Part shown: positions 8,214 to 16,743 of the stretch, one piece after another
How the letters are laid out: each line of letters opens with the position of its first letter
Position numbering within the stretch: position 1 is the stretch's first letter
Origin: Fibrobacterota bacterium
Lineage (GTDB): Bacteria; Fibrobacterota; Chitinivibrionia; Chitinivibrionales; FEN-1185
Reading direction: 5' to 3'
Assembly (NCBI GenBank): GCA_003165595.1
Contig: PLWQ01000031.1
Coordinates: 31,933-95,932, forward strand
DNA length: 64,000 bases
The notes under the pieces: model-generated
Seen by the model: only the letters and a program-made list of their open reading frames with translations
The model's database searches: none
Told to the model about the DNA's origin: nothing
Made by a program: the position numbers and the translations under genes

Positions 8214-9089
8214 TTAAATGACCGGCACTTGTTCGGGACAGGAAGAAACGAGAATCGATCGCATTCCTATTTCGCGCCGCACGCGCTCGAAATCGTCCGG
8301 CGAATTGAGAAAGCCTATCATCGTGGAACCGGAACCGCTCAAGACCGCGCCGGCGCAACCCGCGTCGAGCAGGCGCTTCTTGATAACCGGCAAAAGGGGA
8401 TAGCGGGAGAAAACCGTTTGTTCGAAATCGTTATGCATGGCGGCAAGAACACCGTCGCGATCGCCCCTCAGCAGACAATCTTTCATTGCCAGCGTCTTCT
8501 GCCTGTCGCGGCCGATTCGTGAGTAATCGATGTTGGCATAGGCCTGTTTCGTGGAGACGCCGAAGCCGGGCGTTACCAGAACAGCATCAAAACGGAGCGG
8601 CGTCTCCAGAGGAACAAGCGTACCGGCCGCCTCGGTGTCCAGGGCCGTGCTCCCGGCAAAATAGAAGGGCACGTCCATTCCCACTGTGCGGGACAGCGAC
8701 ATCAGTCTGCTTTTGTCAAGATTGAGGCCCCACAGGTCCCGCAACAAAAGAAACATGGTGGCCGCGTTTGCGCTGCCGCCAGCCAGCCCCCCCTGCACCG
8801 GAATGTGCTTTTCTATAACAATCGTGACGTTACTCGAAATGCCGAATTCGGTCTTGAGCAGGTCCGCAACTTTCCAGCAGATGTTCGATGCGTCCAGAGG
8901 CACCTCTGGATTGTCGCACACGACCCTCATGCGGGAAGATTCCGTAACCGTGAGGAAATCGTGCAGGCTGATCTTGTGCTTTATGGCTGAGAGCTCGTGA
9001 TACCCGGCGCACGGGCCCTTTTCGATTCTTCCGACAATATCAAGCGCCAGGGTGATGCGGGTAAAGCATTGTGCGGAAACCGTCTTCAT
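8214..9089 (-). CDS. ispE: 4-diphosphocytidyl-2-C-methyl-D-erythritol kinase
   Basis: 291 residues. GHMP-family kinase that phosphorylates CDP-methylerythritol in the MEP pathway to isoprenoid precursors (cytoplasm). The ATP-binding loop P-V-Q-G-G-L-A-G-G-S-A-N-A-A is near residue 100, and the C-terminal GHMP motif G-A-V-L-S-G-S-G-S-T near 255. The N-terminal block, usually P-A-K-I-N-L, is divergent here (T-R-I-T-L-A-L-D-I-V), with the lysine replaced by arginine, while G-Y-H-E-L is kept. A TTG 9 bp upstream is an alternative start. Together with dxs at 11.9 kb it shows the cell uses the MEP route. A small gene follows 14 bp later. Confidence 0.9.
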   Translation of the reverse strand: MKTVSAQCFTRITLALDIVGRIEKGPCAGYHELSAIKHKISLHDFLTVTESSRMRVVCDNPEVPLDASNICWKVADLLKTEFGISSNVTIVIEKHIPVQGGLAGGSANAATMFLLLRDLWGLNLDKSRLMSLSRTVGMDVPFYFAGSTALDTEAAGTLVPLETPLRFDAVLVTPGFGVSTKQAYANIDYSRIGRDRQKTLAMKDCLLRGDRDGVLAAMHNDFEQTVFSRYPLLPVIKKRLLDAGCAGAVLSGSGSTMIGFLNSPDDFERVRREIGMRSILVSSCPEQVPVI

Positions 9090-9137
9090 GCCAATCAAAA
9101 TATATCATTGCGAATCACCATTATTTATCTTACAGAC

Positions 9138-9497
9138 ATGCAAGGAATCGAACGCAGACGCTATCCCCGTGTCAGCCTCAATCACGTCACCGTGGAGGTG
9201 TATTCCTCGCTCGGAGAACTCGAAAGCCCCGAATTCTGTTTTATAATTAACGTGAGCGAAAACGGCCTGCTTTTCAAGTCGGAGAGCAAGGATACATCGT
9301 TTGAGTCCGGCACACTGCTGCGTGTCACGTTTGTTCTTCCGGACGGCAATATCGTTGTCCGCTGCGATGCCACAGCGATCCACGTGCGGGTCACAGACCT
9401 GTCCCAATACATCGGCGTACAGTTTAAGAACCTCGGGCTCGCCGAGGCAAAACTGCTGCGGGAATATGTGGCAAAGTCGCTGGATGAACAGGGATAG
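9138..9497 (+). CDS. PilZ-domain protein (cyclic-di-GMP receptor)
   Basis: 119 residues, a single PilZ domain. The two c-di-GMP-binding elements are present: R-R-x-x-R in E-R-R-R-Y-P-R-V (residues 5-12) and the D/N-x-S-x-x-G element as N-V-S-E-N-G (about 45-50). Family knowledge: such stand-alone PilZ proteins bind cyclic di-GMP and act on motility or surface behaviour through unknown partners. It is divergent from ispE with about 48 bp between the starts, a region rich in A and T that should hold both promoters. No partner gene is adjacent. Confidence 0.88.
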   Translation: MQGIERRRYPRVSLNHVTVEVYSSLGELESPEFCFIINVSENGLLFKSESKDTSFESGTLLRVTFVLPDGNIVVRCDATAIHVRVTDLSQYIGVQFKNLGLAEAKLLREYVAKSLDEQG

Positions 9498-9699
9498 CAC
9501 CTCTTTGACTCCGCAACTATTCAACGTTCCTTTCTTCTTCATGGCTTCCGAGTCCGTTCCGGGCTGTAACTGAATCGGGAACTTCACCGCCGAGACTGAC
9601 CTTTCGTTCAGATTCCGAGATTCGGAGTGTTCGGCGGACGGCGTCCTGTGCACCACCGCTGAACCTTGTTTTTGGCCGGTAAAAGAAAAGGAACCGAAA

Positions 9700-10569
9700 A
9701 TGAAAGCTATTCATGACAAATACTGCTACGTAATTCTGCTCACTGTTTACGGATTGGTTTGCGGAGGGACGGTATATAGAAATGATTCAACAAAGGAGTC
9801 ACTGCAAATCATTTTTCCGGACTCAAATCAGACTATTTCCAGTCCCTTTAATATTTCGGGGACAGGCAACCTGTTTGAAAGTAAAGTGCTCAAAGAATAT
9901 GTAGAAAAGGGATATTGGAAAGACACTTTCGTTGGGATTGAGGTTGTTGACAATAGTGAGCATGTTCTGGGAGGGGCTCACATTGACACAAAGGACGGCG
10001 GCTTGACCGGACAGTTTAGCCAAAACATTTCTTATTTCCGCCCTTTCGCCCAGAAGGGCTATGTAAGGATTTCAAGATATTGTCCCACTGATCGATTTCA
10101 ACCAGGCAAGTATTCTCCAACATCTCTATCCGGAAGGGTGTTTGCGGAAATTCCAGTAATCTTCTCAGAACGATTAGACTCAAGCAAGTGCCCCAATATT
10201 GTATTTGAAGACTACCGCACAAACGACATTTATAAAGGCAAGATTGCGAAAGTTGATTTCAAGAGTTATCCCGGCGCCTATCAATTCCGCAGCCGGATAA
10301 GAGAAGGTGTTAGGGGTGGACCCAATTTTGCCGGGCACTATACTCTTGTAATCTGGGGCTGCGGTACGCAGTGCGGAAACTTTGCCATAGTTGATGACGA
10401 AACCGGAAAGATAGTGGTTGTTGATTTTGATGAGTCTTGTTATCACCATTTCAAGAAGAATAGCAGGCTGTTAATACTGAAGACCGTATGCATGGGAAAT
10501 GAAAATAGTGCAGGCGGTGATTACTACGAATTAAAAGATGGAAAGCTAAAGCGCGTTTGCAAATATTAA
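9700..10569 (+). CDS. exported protein with Gmad2-like immunoglobulin domain and C-terminal cysteine-containing domain
   Basis: 289 residues. Signal peptide (Y-V-I-L-L-T-V-Y-G-L-V-C-G-G). Residues about 35-150 resemble the Gmad2 immunoglobulin-like domain: I-I-F-P-D-S-N-Q-T-I-S-S-P-F, then I-S-G-T-G-N, and a later V-F-A-E-I-P-V-I-F. The C-terminal about 110 residues contain G-P-N-F-A-G-H-Y-T-L-V-I-W-G-C-G-T-Q-C-G-N and I-V-D-D-E-T-G-K-I-V, a domain I have no name for; four cysteines could form disulfides. Base composition is clearly more A+T-rich than the neighbours, suggesting a recent arrival. The 200 bp upstream show nothing assignable. Confidence 0.75.
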   Translation: MKAIHDKYCYVILLTVYGLVCGGTVYRNDSTKESLQIIFPDSNQTISSPFNISGTGNLFESKVLKEYVEKGYWKDTFVGIEVVDNSEHVLGGAHIDTKDGGLTGQFSQNISYFRPFAQKGYVRISRYCPTDRFQPGKYSPTSLSGRVFAEIPVIFSERLDSSKCPNIVFEDYRTNDIYKGKIAKVDFKSYPGAYQFRSRIREGVRGGPNFAGHYTLVIWGCGTQCGNFAIVDDETGKIVVVDFDESCYHHFKKNSRLLILKTVCMGNENSAGGDYYELKDGKLKRVCKY

Positions 10570-10749
10570 AAAGCCCATATCGGTGATTTTAAAGGACGCC
10601 CATTTCGTGGATTCACTAGGAACGGACACCGTATTCATTCGCGAAATGCAATTTGATACGGTTCGGGTGGGCTGGTTGGCTGGATAGGGCGCGAAGCGGG
10701 AAGCGTGATGGTGAACAACGCCGGGTGCCCTTAACATCTGCTCATACGA

Positions 10750-10841
10750 CAAAAGAACAAGAAACAGTCATGTGCCATCGATCTTTGATCGAGGTTCTTT
10801 TGTTTGAGATGAAGCAGATGAACCTGGATCACAGATCCAGG
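10750..10841. terminator. nested hairpins between convergent genes
   Basis: The 360-bp gap between two convergent genes holds no convincing gene. Perfect arms CAAAAGAAC (10750-10758) and GTTCTTTTG (10794-10802) enclose a smaller hairpin TCGATC-TTT-GATCGA (10778-10792). A second perfect hairpin, CCTGGATC-ACA-GATCCAGG, follows at 10823-10841. The T-rich stretch after the first structure fits a terminator for the plus-strand gene; the rest of the gap is unassigned. Confidence 0.45.
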
Positions 10842-10930
10842 CCATACCGGTTGCGTGGTGCGTGTTTGGTCACTCGGAGGACCCGAGCACGCTTTATGCC
10901 CATGTTCAGTTCCAGGCTTTTGGGGTGCAG

Positions 10931-11533
10931 TCATTTCCTTTTGGGGACATCGCACCTTGACAAAAAATCACTAAAACAATCATTCACCGCGTTTGAAAGA
11001 CATTCCATGTAGTTGTCATATGAATAGACGCGGCCGAATCGGTTCGACGTACCGATGGCGGTACAACTGGAAAGCGTGTCGTTGTTCTTGTCGAGGATTG
11101 AGAAGTCTATCGTTACTTTTCCTCTGTACAGGTCCTTCTCGACCACCTCAAATTGCAGAAGTCTTCCGGATATTTTATAGTCGAAGGCCGGCGACGATGA
11201 GGTTGAAAGGCCGAATATGGCAAAGACCTTTGGAAAATTGGTCATGATAAAAGAAGAAATATCCGTCTTTGTCGTAACCCAGTAGATAAGCCGATTGTCC
11301 CAGGTGTGAGGGCCGTGATCGGTCCAAATGATTGTATCTTTCTTCTGAGATCTGCAATCCACGATTGTGTCCAGTTTGTACGTGCGCCCCGCGAAATTTG
11401 GGAGATTCCTCGGAGAATAGTTCCCGGAATCGTCTGTCGACCTCCATGCCATCTCGACGTCCTTAAGATGCGCGCAACCGGCAAAAAGAAACAACGAAGC
11501 AAGAATGGCAATTGGAATAGAGATGTTTCGCAT
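10931..11533 (-). CDS. lipoprotein of unknown function
   Basis: 200 residues with a clear lipoprotein signal: hydrophobic I-A-I-L-A-S-L-F-L-F-A-G-C followed by A-H-L-K-D, the cysteine being residue 20. The mature part has beta-strand character and one cysteine pair, with no recognised domain. Codon choice and A+T content are similar to the Gmad2-like gene on the other side of the intergenic hairpins, so the two may have been acquired together. It ends convergently with that gene. Start is the first ATG after a purine-rich stretch. Function unknown. Confidence 0.75.
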   Translation of the reverse strand: MRNISIPIAILASLFLFAGCAHLKDVEMAWRSTDDSGNYSPRNLPNFAGRTYKLDTIVDCRSQKKDTIIWTDHGPHTWDNRLIYWVTTKTDISSFIMTNFPKVFAIFGLSTSSSPAFDYKISGRLLQFEVVEKDLYRGKVTIDFSILDKNNDTLSSCTAIGTSNRFGRVYSYDNYMECLSNAVNDCFSDFLSRCDVPKRK

Positions 11534-11773
11534 ATGGATTTCGGCTCCCTGCTAAAAGGCAATCAATTCATCTCGCAGACGATAAAACAAGATGATACTA
11601 CATTGTACACTTAATGATTGCTCTTGTCAATAACCGGGCATGCGTTTTGCCTGATATGTAAATCCTTCGACAAGCTCAGGATGACAGCTCGGGAAGTTGA
11701 CAGGTGAAAGTTGACAGTGGAAGAGGTTGAAGAACGCAAGATCTACAATTTCTGCATTTCTGAAGCGGACCTT

Positions 11774-11880
11774 GTCAACTGTGGTAACCATCTTCTGCCC
11801 GGCGTTAGCTGGACCGGGGTGCGCGCTGGAGCGCGTTGCCGCCGGACGACCCTTGGAAGCACCCGACGGGGCGCCCGGAT
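11774..11880 (+). repeat. dispersed hairpin-rich repeat family A, copy 1
   Basis: Shares with 52952-53116 and (inverted) 49689-49857 the ordered blocks CTGTGGTAAC or its variants, CTTCTGCCC, CTGGACCGG, a CTGGAG(C/T)GC block, a CCG-rich block and a terminal GGGGCGCCC. This copy is shorter in its second half. It lies in the 370-bp gap between a lipoprotein gene and dxs, in which I see no gene. A short stretch at 11660-11690 (CTTCGACAAGCTCAGGATGA) also looks like a dispersed intergenic sequence. Confidence 0.65.
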
Positions 11881-11904
11881 CCATATCGTGAACCTGCTAA
11901 GATA

Positions 11905-13785
11905 CTATTTGTGTACGAATTGTAAAACCTGTTCCGCAATCGACTTCGGATCAAGCTTGATTTTCTCCAGGATCTTGGCGTTGCTCCCGTGTTCGAGGAA
12001 ACAGTCGGGGTATCCAAGTCGCAGGAATTGGGAGAGGGAAACACCCATTGCGGCGGCCAGTTCGAGCACGCCGGATCCGAACCCTCCGGCCAGCGAATTG
12101 CTTTCCAGCGTTACAATGTGCGAATGCGAGGAAAACAGGGTGCCGTAAAACTCCGCTGAGAGCGGCTTGACAAAGCGCGCGTTCACCAGCGTCGGCGTGA
12201 TGCCGCGCTTCTCGAGAATGTCGCACGCGGCTGCGGCGTGCAAAAGCATGTCGCCCGCGCACACCAGGGCCACCGTGGCGCCCTTCCTCACAACTGCCGG
12301 TTCCGGGATGGCCAGAGGCGAGACGTCGCCGCCGGCGAGGTCGTCCGGTATGCACCCGCGGCAATAGCGGATGAACACCGGACCGGCGGTATAGGTCATA
12401 GCCGTTATGAGCATGCGCTTGAGTTCGGTGCCGCTCGCGGCCGCCATGATGAGCGCACCCGGTACCGTGCGAACGAACGACAGGTCCAGCGCGCCGTGAT
12501 GCGTGGGGCCGTCTTCTCCGACGAGCCCGGCGCGGTCTATGCAGAAGGTAATATTGAGGTTGTCAAGTGCAACGTCGTGAACAAGCTGGTCGAACGCGCG
12601 CTGTAGAAACGTGGAGTACAGCGCGACCACCGGTTTGAGGCCTTTGAGGGCCAGGCCGGCGGCAAACGTCACCGCGTGCTCTTCCGCAATGCCCACATCG
12701 AAAAAACGATCGGGGTAGGCGTCACGGAAAAACGAAAGTCCGGTCCCGTCGGGCATTGCGGCGGTAATGGCCACCACGTCGCTTCGCCGCGCGCCGATTT
12801 CAACGAGCGTCCTGCCGAATACCTCGGAATACGACGGCCGGGACGCCGGGGAACACACGACGTCTCCAGTGTCAAGTGAGAACTTCGAGATCCCGTGATA
12901 CTTGGTGGCGTTGTTCTCGGCGAAACTGTAGCCCTTGCCTTTGGTGGTTATCGCGTGAACCAGGACCGGACCGGTGGTATGATCTTTAACAAAACGGAAA
13001 ATCTCCACCAATTTTGGAATATCGTGTCCGTCAATAGGGCCAAAATAGCGGATGCCCATGTCTTCAAAAAGCTTGCCGGGGATCACGAAATGCTTGACGG
13101 TTTCGTCTATGTTGTGAAGGAGGTTGCGGATGCGGCTGCCGAACGTGGCGAGACGGCCGGTGAGTTCCCACACTTCGTCTTTGAGTTTCTTGTACCGTTT
13201 GTCGGTGAGCACCCTGGTGAGATAGCGCGACATTGCGCCCACGTTTTTCGAAATGGACATCTTGTTGTCGTTGAGCACGATCACCATGTTCGTCGACAGG
13301 CTTCCAAGGTTATTGAGCCCTTCAAACGAAAGGCCGCCCGAAAGCGATCCGTCTCCGATGATGGCGACCACCGCGTGTTTTTCTTTTTTCAAGTCGCGGC
13401 CGATGGCGAGCCCCAGCGCCGCCGAAATCGACGTGGACGCATGTCCCACGCTCACCGAGTCGTATTCGCTTTCGGAAATCCTGGGAAAACCGCTGATGCC
13501 TCCGAACCGGCGCAGGTTCTTGAACTGATCTCTCCTGCCGGTGAGGATTTTGTGGGCATACGCCTGATGGCCCACATCCCACACGAGTTTGTCAACGGGG
13601 GTGTTGAAGCAATAGTGCAGGGCAACCGTGAGTTCTACGGCGCCCAGGCTCGACGCAAGATGGCCGCCGCTCTGACTCACATGTTCGAGCATGAAGGTGC
13701 GGATTTCTTCGGCGACTTCCGCCAGCTTTTCGGGCGGAAGGTTCCTCAAATCTGCGGGGCTGTTAATGGACTGTATGAGGTTCAT
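11905..13785 (-). CDS. dxs: 1-deoxy-D-xylulose-5-phosphate synthase
   Basis: 626 residues, the usual length. Thiamine-diphosphate enzyme joining pyruvate and glyceraldehyde 3-phosphate in the first step of the MEP isoprenoid pathway, which also feeds thiamine and pyridoxal synthesis. The ThDP/magnesium motif G-D-G-S-L-S-G-G with N-D-N about 28 residues later is near 145-175. Others visible: H-Q-A-Y-A-H-K-I-L-T-G-R (about 73), F-G-P-I-D-G-H-D (about 250), the catalytic glutamate region G-I-A-E-E-H-A-V-T-F-A-A-G (about 368) and D-R-A-G-L-V-G-E-D-G-P-T-H-H-G (about 415). Divergent from tgt with about 125 bp between starts. Start ATG without an obvious ribosome-binding site. Confidence 0.96.
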   Translation of the reverse strand: MNLIQSINSPADLRNLPPEKLAEVAEEIRTFMLEHVSQSGGHLASSLGAVELTVALHYCFNTPVDKLVWDVGHQAYAHKILTGRRDQFKNLRRFGGISGFPRISESEYDSVSVGHASTSISAALGLAIGRDLKKEKHAVVAIIGDGSLSGGLSFEGLNNLGSLSTNMVIVLNDNKMSISKNVGAMSRYLTRVLTDKRYKKLKDEVWELTGRLATFGSRIRNLLHNIDETVKHFVIPGKLFEDMGIRYFGPIDGHDIPKLVEIFRFVKDHTTGPVLVHAITTKGKGYSFAENNATKYHGISKFSLDTGDVVCSPASRPSYSEVFGRTLVEIGARRSDVVAITAAMPDGTGLSFFRDAYPDRFFDVGIAEEHAVTFAAGLALKGLKPVVALYSTFLQRAFDQLVHDVALDNLNITFCIDRAGLVGEDGPTHHGALDLSFVRTVPGALIMAAASGTELKRMLITAMTYTAGPVFIRYCRGCIPDDLAGGDVSPLAIPEPAVVRKGATVALVCAGDMLLHAAAACDILEKRGITPTLVNARFVKPLSAEFYGTLFSSHSHIVTLESNSLAGGFGSGVLELAAAMGVSLSQFLRLGYPDCFLEHGSNAKILEKIKLDPKSIAEQVLQFVHK

Positions 13786-13909
13786 GTGGTGAAACGTATT
13801 TTAAAAACGGCAGGACGCTGCCTGTTTGTACGATCGGGCAATTCTATAAGATACCTGAAATTGTCCCGAATTTCAACAACTACGTCTTGTGCGGGCGAGA
13901 TATTTGACC

Positions 13910-15109
13910 ATGGAAACCGAATCGAAACGCGATTTTTTTGAATTGGTGGGCACCGATCCCGGTTCGCAGGCCCGCGCCGGCATTTTGCGCACCGCGCATT
14001 CCGTTGTCGAAACACCGGTGTTCATGCCGGTGGGAACCCAGGCAACCGTCAAGGCGCTGTCCCCGGCCGAACTCGACGCGTGCGGGTGCTCCATTATCTT
14101 GGCGAATACCTATCATCTGCACCTGCGGCCGGGCGATGCCCTCGTTGCCGAGGCCGGCGGGCTCCATACCTTTGAAAGCTGGGGAAAATCGCTCCTCACC
14201 GACAGCGGCGGCTTTCAGGTGTTCAGCCTTCGCGACATTTCCAAAATAACCGAGGACGGGGTGTGGTTTCAGTCGTACATCGACGGGTCGAAACATTTCT
14301 TTTCCCCGGAGCGGTCCATTGAGATCCAGCGCAACCTCGGCGCCGACATCATCATGATGTTTGACGAATGCCCGCCGGCCCGGGCGGGCGAAGAGGCGAT
14401 CCAACGGGCGGTCGAAAGAACCGTGCGCTGGGCGCTGCGCTGCCGTGAGGCGCATGCGACGCTTCCGTTTGCGCACGGCAGGGAGCAGGCGCTTTTCGCA
14501 ATTGTCCAGGGCGGGACCAGCAGGGACCTTCGCAAGAAGTGCGCCGAACAACTGATGGCGCTAGACATGCCCGGCTATGCCCTGGGCGGGCTTGCGGTAG
14601 GAGAGTCAACCGCCGAAATGTACGACATCGCGGCCTGCACGTGCGGGTTCCTGCCGAAATGCAAACCGCGTTACCTCATGGGCGTGGGCATGCCCGAGAA
14701 CATCCTCGAATGCATCGAGCGGGGGGTCGACATGTTCGATTGCGTCCTTCCCACCAGGAACGCGCGCAACGGAACCGCGTTTTCGTGGAACGGGCCCATT
14801 CACATAAGAAACGCCCGCAACACCCGGGATTTCAGCCACGCCCTCGATGATTCCTGTGCCTGCTATGCCTGCCGGAATTTTTCCCGGGCCTACCTGCGCC
14901 ACCTTTTCTGCGCCGGCGAAATACTTTCCCTGCGGCTTCTCACGCTGCACAATGTTTATTTCTATATGGATCTGGTGCGCCGCGCGCGCGCGAGTATCCT
15001 GTCCGGGACGTTCGGACAGTTCAAGGAACAGGCGCTGCGCCGTCTGCAGCAGGCCGGCGCCGAGGAACCCGAAACCGCTCAGGGGGTCACCAATGATGGA
15101 TCCGCTTGA
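13910..15109 (+). CDS. tgt: tRNA-guanine transglycosylase (queuine/preQ1 tRNA-ribosyltransferase)
   Basis: 399 residues. Exchanges guanine-34 of GUN-anticodon tRNAs for the queuosine precursor preQ1. Key features: D-S-G-G-F-Q-V-F-S-L (substrate aspartate, about residue 100), I-V-Q-G-G-T (about 205), G-G-L-A-V-G-E (about 230), catalytic aspartate in D-M-F-D-C-V-L-P-T-R-N-A-R-N-G, and the zinc site C-A-C-Y-A-C plus a later histidine in L-T-L-H-N. Start chosen at the ATG for M-E-T-E-S-K; a GTG 21 bp earlier is in frame. Its last 17 bp overlap the start of the aminopeptidase gene, suggesting translational coupling. Confidence 0.95.
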   Translation: METESKRDFFELVGTDPGSQARAGILRTAHSVVETPVFMPVGTQATVKALSPAELDACGCSIILANTYHLHLRPGDALVAEAGGLHTFESWGKSLLTDSGGFQVFSLRDISKITEDGVWFQSYIDGSKHFFSPERSIEIQRNLGADIIMMFDECPPARAGEEAIQRAVERTVRWALRCREAHATLPFAHGREQALFAIVQGGTSRDLRKKCAEQLMALDMPGYALGGLAVGESTAEMYDIAACTCGFLPKCKPRYLMGVGMPENILECIERGVDMFDCVLPTRNARNGTAFSWNGPIHIRNARNTRDFSHALDDSCACYACRNFSRAYLRHLFCAGEILSLRLLTLHNVYFYMDLVRRARASILSGTFGQFKEQALRRLQQAGAEEPETAQGVTNDGSA

Positions 15110-16046
15110 AGAATGCGCACAAATTGCGCTGTCGGAATGTCTCAACCTGGGCCGTCAGGAGCAGCTTCTTGTCGTGTGCGATCCGCCCTGCGCCGAAATC
15201 GGCGATGCGTTTTGGCGGGTGGGGTCGGCCATGTGCCGAGAGGCCGTGATGGTACGGATATCACCCCGCAAACAGAACGGCAATGAGCCACCGCTCCCGG
15301 TGGGTGAGTGGTTTGGCCAGTTCGACGTGGCCGTGATGCCCACGTCGCGCTCGCTCTCGCACACGCAGGCGCGCAGAAAAGCATGCGAAGGCGGTACGCG
15401 CATCGCCACACTGCCCGGTATCACGCCGGACGTGTTCGTGCGCACCTTGCGCGCGGATTGGAAGAAACTGGGCAGTCTCACACGTAAATTATCGGGACAG
15501 CTTTCGGCCGCTTCGTCGGTGCGGATAACCACCCGGGCCGGCACGGAGCTGTCGTTCGGGACCGGAGGCCGCCAGGCCAAGGCCGATGACGGGCGGCTCA
15601 TTTACAAAGGCGCATTCGGCAACCTGCCGGCCGGGGAAACGTACATGGCCCCGCTGGAAGGGACGACGGAGGGCACGCTCGTGGTAGACGGGTCGTTTCC
15701 GCTTACGGGACTCCTTCAGACGCCACTCGTTTTGAAGATTCGAAAAGGCAAGGCGGTCGATGTTGCGGATCATCCTTGCAAGGCCGAACTCGAACAATTG
15801 TTCAAGAAATACGGCCCGTTTGCCCGCAACATTGCCGAGTTCGGGGTGGGCACGCTCGACAGCGCCAGGATTACCGGCAATACGCTGGAAGACGAAAAGG
15901 TCAAGGGAACCTGCCACATTGCCTTGGGCGACAACGCTTCGATGGGCGGAAATGTGCGGGTGCAGATGCATTTGGACGGGATACTGCGAGAGCCGACAGT
16001 ATGGCTCGATGATAAAATGTGGATGCGGGACGGCAGGATGGAATAG
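15093..16046 (+). CDS. M29-family aminopeptidase
   Basis: 317 residues; metallo-aminopeptidase of the AmpS/PepS (M29, aminopeptidase T) type, removing N-terminal residues from peptides in the cytoplasm. The C-terminal metal-binding core is recognisable: G-N-L-P-A-G-E-T-Y (first glutamate, about 185), I-A-E-F-G-V-G-T (second glutamate, about 249), L-E-D-E-K-V-K-G-T-C-H-I-A-L-G (histidine, about 277) and Q-M-H-L-D-G (histidine and aspartate, about 298). It is shorter than the 400-residue enzymes, chiefly at the N terminus. Two adjacent ATG codons (15093, 15096) follow AGGGGG by about 7 bp. Coupled to tgt by a 17-bp overlap. Confidence 0.87.
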   Translation: MMDPLEECAQIALSECLNLGRQEQLLVVCDPPCAEIGDAFWRVGSAMCREAVMVRISPRKQNGNEPPLPVGEWFGQFDVAVMPTSRSLSHTQARRKACEGGTRIATLPGITPDVFVRTLRADWKKLGSLTRKLSGQLSAASSVRITTRAGTELSFGTGGRQAKADDGRLIYKGAFGNLPAGETYMAPLEGTTEGTLVVDGSFPLTGLLQTPLVLKIRKGKAVDVADHPCKAELEQLFKKYGPFARNIAEFGVGTLDSARITGNTLEDEKVKGTCHIALGDNASMGGNVRVQMHLDGILREPTVWLDDKMWMRDGRME

Positions 16047-16047
16047 G

Positions 16048-16250
16048 AGTTCCAGATTCCAGAGTTCAGATTCCAAATTGGGATGCCTGCTGCCTGCTTT
16101 TGCAACCGCTCCGTTTCACCCGTAGAATCCCATTGCCGACAAATCCCGGCAGGTTCCCTTGCGCGGCTACTCCCGTAGCTCTGCATCCAGTCGCAGTCGT
16201 GATGCTGCGGGGTTCTTCAATTTGCATTCTGGAATTTGGAATGTGGAATT
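16048..16250. repeat. MITE-like element carrying repeat family B, copy 1
   Basis: The ends are inverted: 16048-16079 (AGTTCCAGATTCCAGAG...) matches the reverse complement of 16219-16250 at about 25 of 32 positions. Inside, 16150-16220 carries the family-B block (GCAGGTTC, GCGGCTACTCCCG, CAGTCGCAGTCGT, TGCTGCGGGGTTCTTCAA) also present at 26968-27076 and 54942-55012. It fills the gap between two converging genes. Confidence 0.6.
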
Positions 16251-16743
16251 ACTTTATCAGCCCCATCATCCTCGCCGCGACGTCCGGTTCAACCCTGTAC
16301 GGGCTTCCCTTGCCTTGGAAGAAACCGTGTTTGTCAATAAGGTGCAAAGAGAGCGGCGTCAGGGAAAACGACGCGCCGGACGCTGCGAGGGTAAACACGG
16401 TCTCGCCTTTTGCAAACGTCCCCTCGTTGGCGAACGGTGACGGAATTTTGCCGCGGGCTCCGCAGTGCACGGCCACGCATCCTGCCGACACGGTAACCGG
16501 CGCGCCCAGCGCCTGTTCGGCGGCGTCGTACGCCTTGCGCAATGTGTCAACGAGACGCTCTTTGTCGACGCCGAGGCCCGCAAGCATTGCAGCATCGTCG
16601 CTCATGATGTCTTCGGGCCGCCGCGGGTCGGCGCCGAGGAATCCCGCCGCGGAAAACCGCGACGGGCCAAGGATTTTCCTAAGGTCCCGTTCGTCGGCAA
16701 CTGCTTGCACGGGTTGTTTGTTGCTTTCAGGCGAATTTGTCAT
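16249..16743 (-). CDS. uncharacterised protein coupled to the flavoprotein reductase
   Basis: 164 residues starting at M-T-N-S-P-E-S-N-K; AGGA about 7 bp upstream supports this ATG over one 15 bp earlier. It overlaps the end of the reductase gene by 17 bp, so the two products are probably made together. Recognisable blocks are L-G-A-D-P-R-R-P-E-D-I-M-S-D-D-A (about 40-55), G-K-I-P-S-P-F-A-N-E-G-T-F (about 100-112) and S-L-H-L-I-D-K-H-G-F-F-Q-G-K-G-S-P-Y-R (about 135-155). These look like a conserved but unnamed family; I recall similar unannotated proteins in other bacteria but cannot verify it here. No membrane segment, no cofactor motif. Confidence 0.75.
   Translation of the reverse strand: MTNSPESNKQPVQAVADERDLRKILGPSRFSAAGFLGADPRRPEDIMSDDAAMLAGLGVDKERLVDTLRKAYDAAEQALGAPVTVSAGCVAVHCGARGKIPSPFANEGTFAKGETVFTLAASGASFSLTPLSLHLIDKHGFFQGKGSPYRVEPDVAARMMGLIK

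Noticed and set aside
10653-11012. Plus-strand 119-codon frame in the hairpin-rich gap
   Set aside because: It crosses several perfect hairpins and overlaps the end of the lipoprotein gene on the other strand; no homology-like features.
12895-13941. Plus-strand frame of 348 codons antisense to dxs
   Set aside because: dxs is unmistakable on the minus strand over its full length; the antisense frame arises from GC-rich codon bias.
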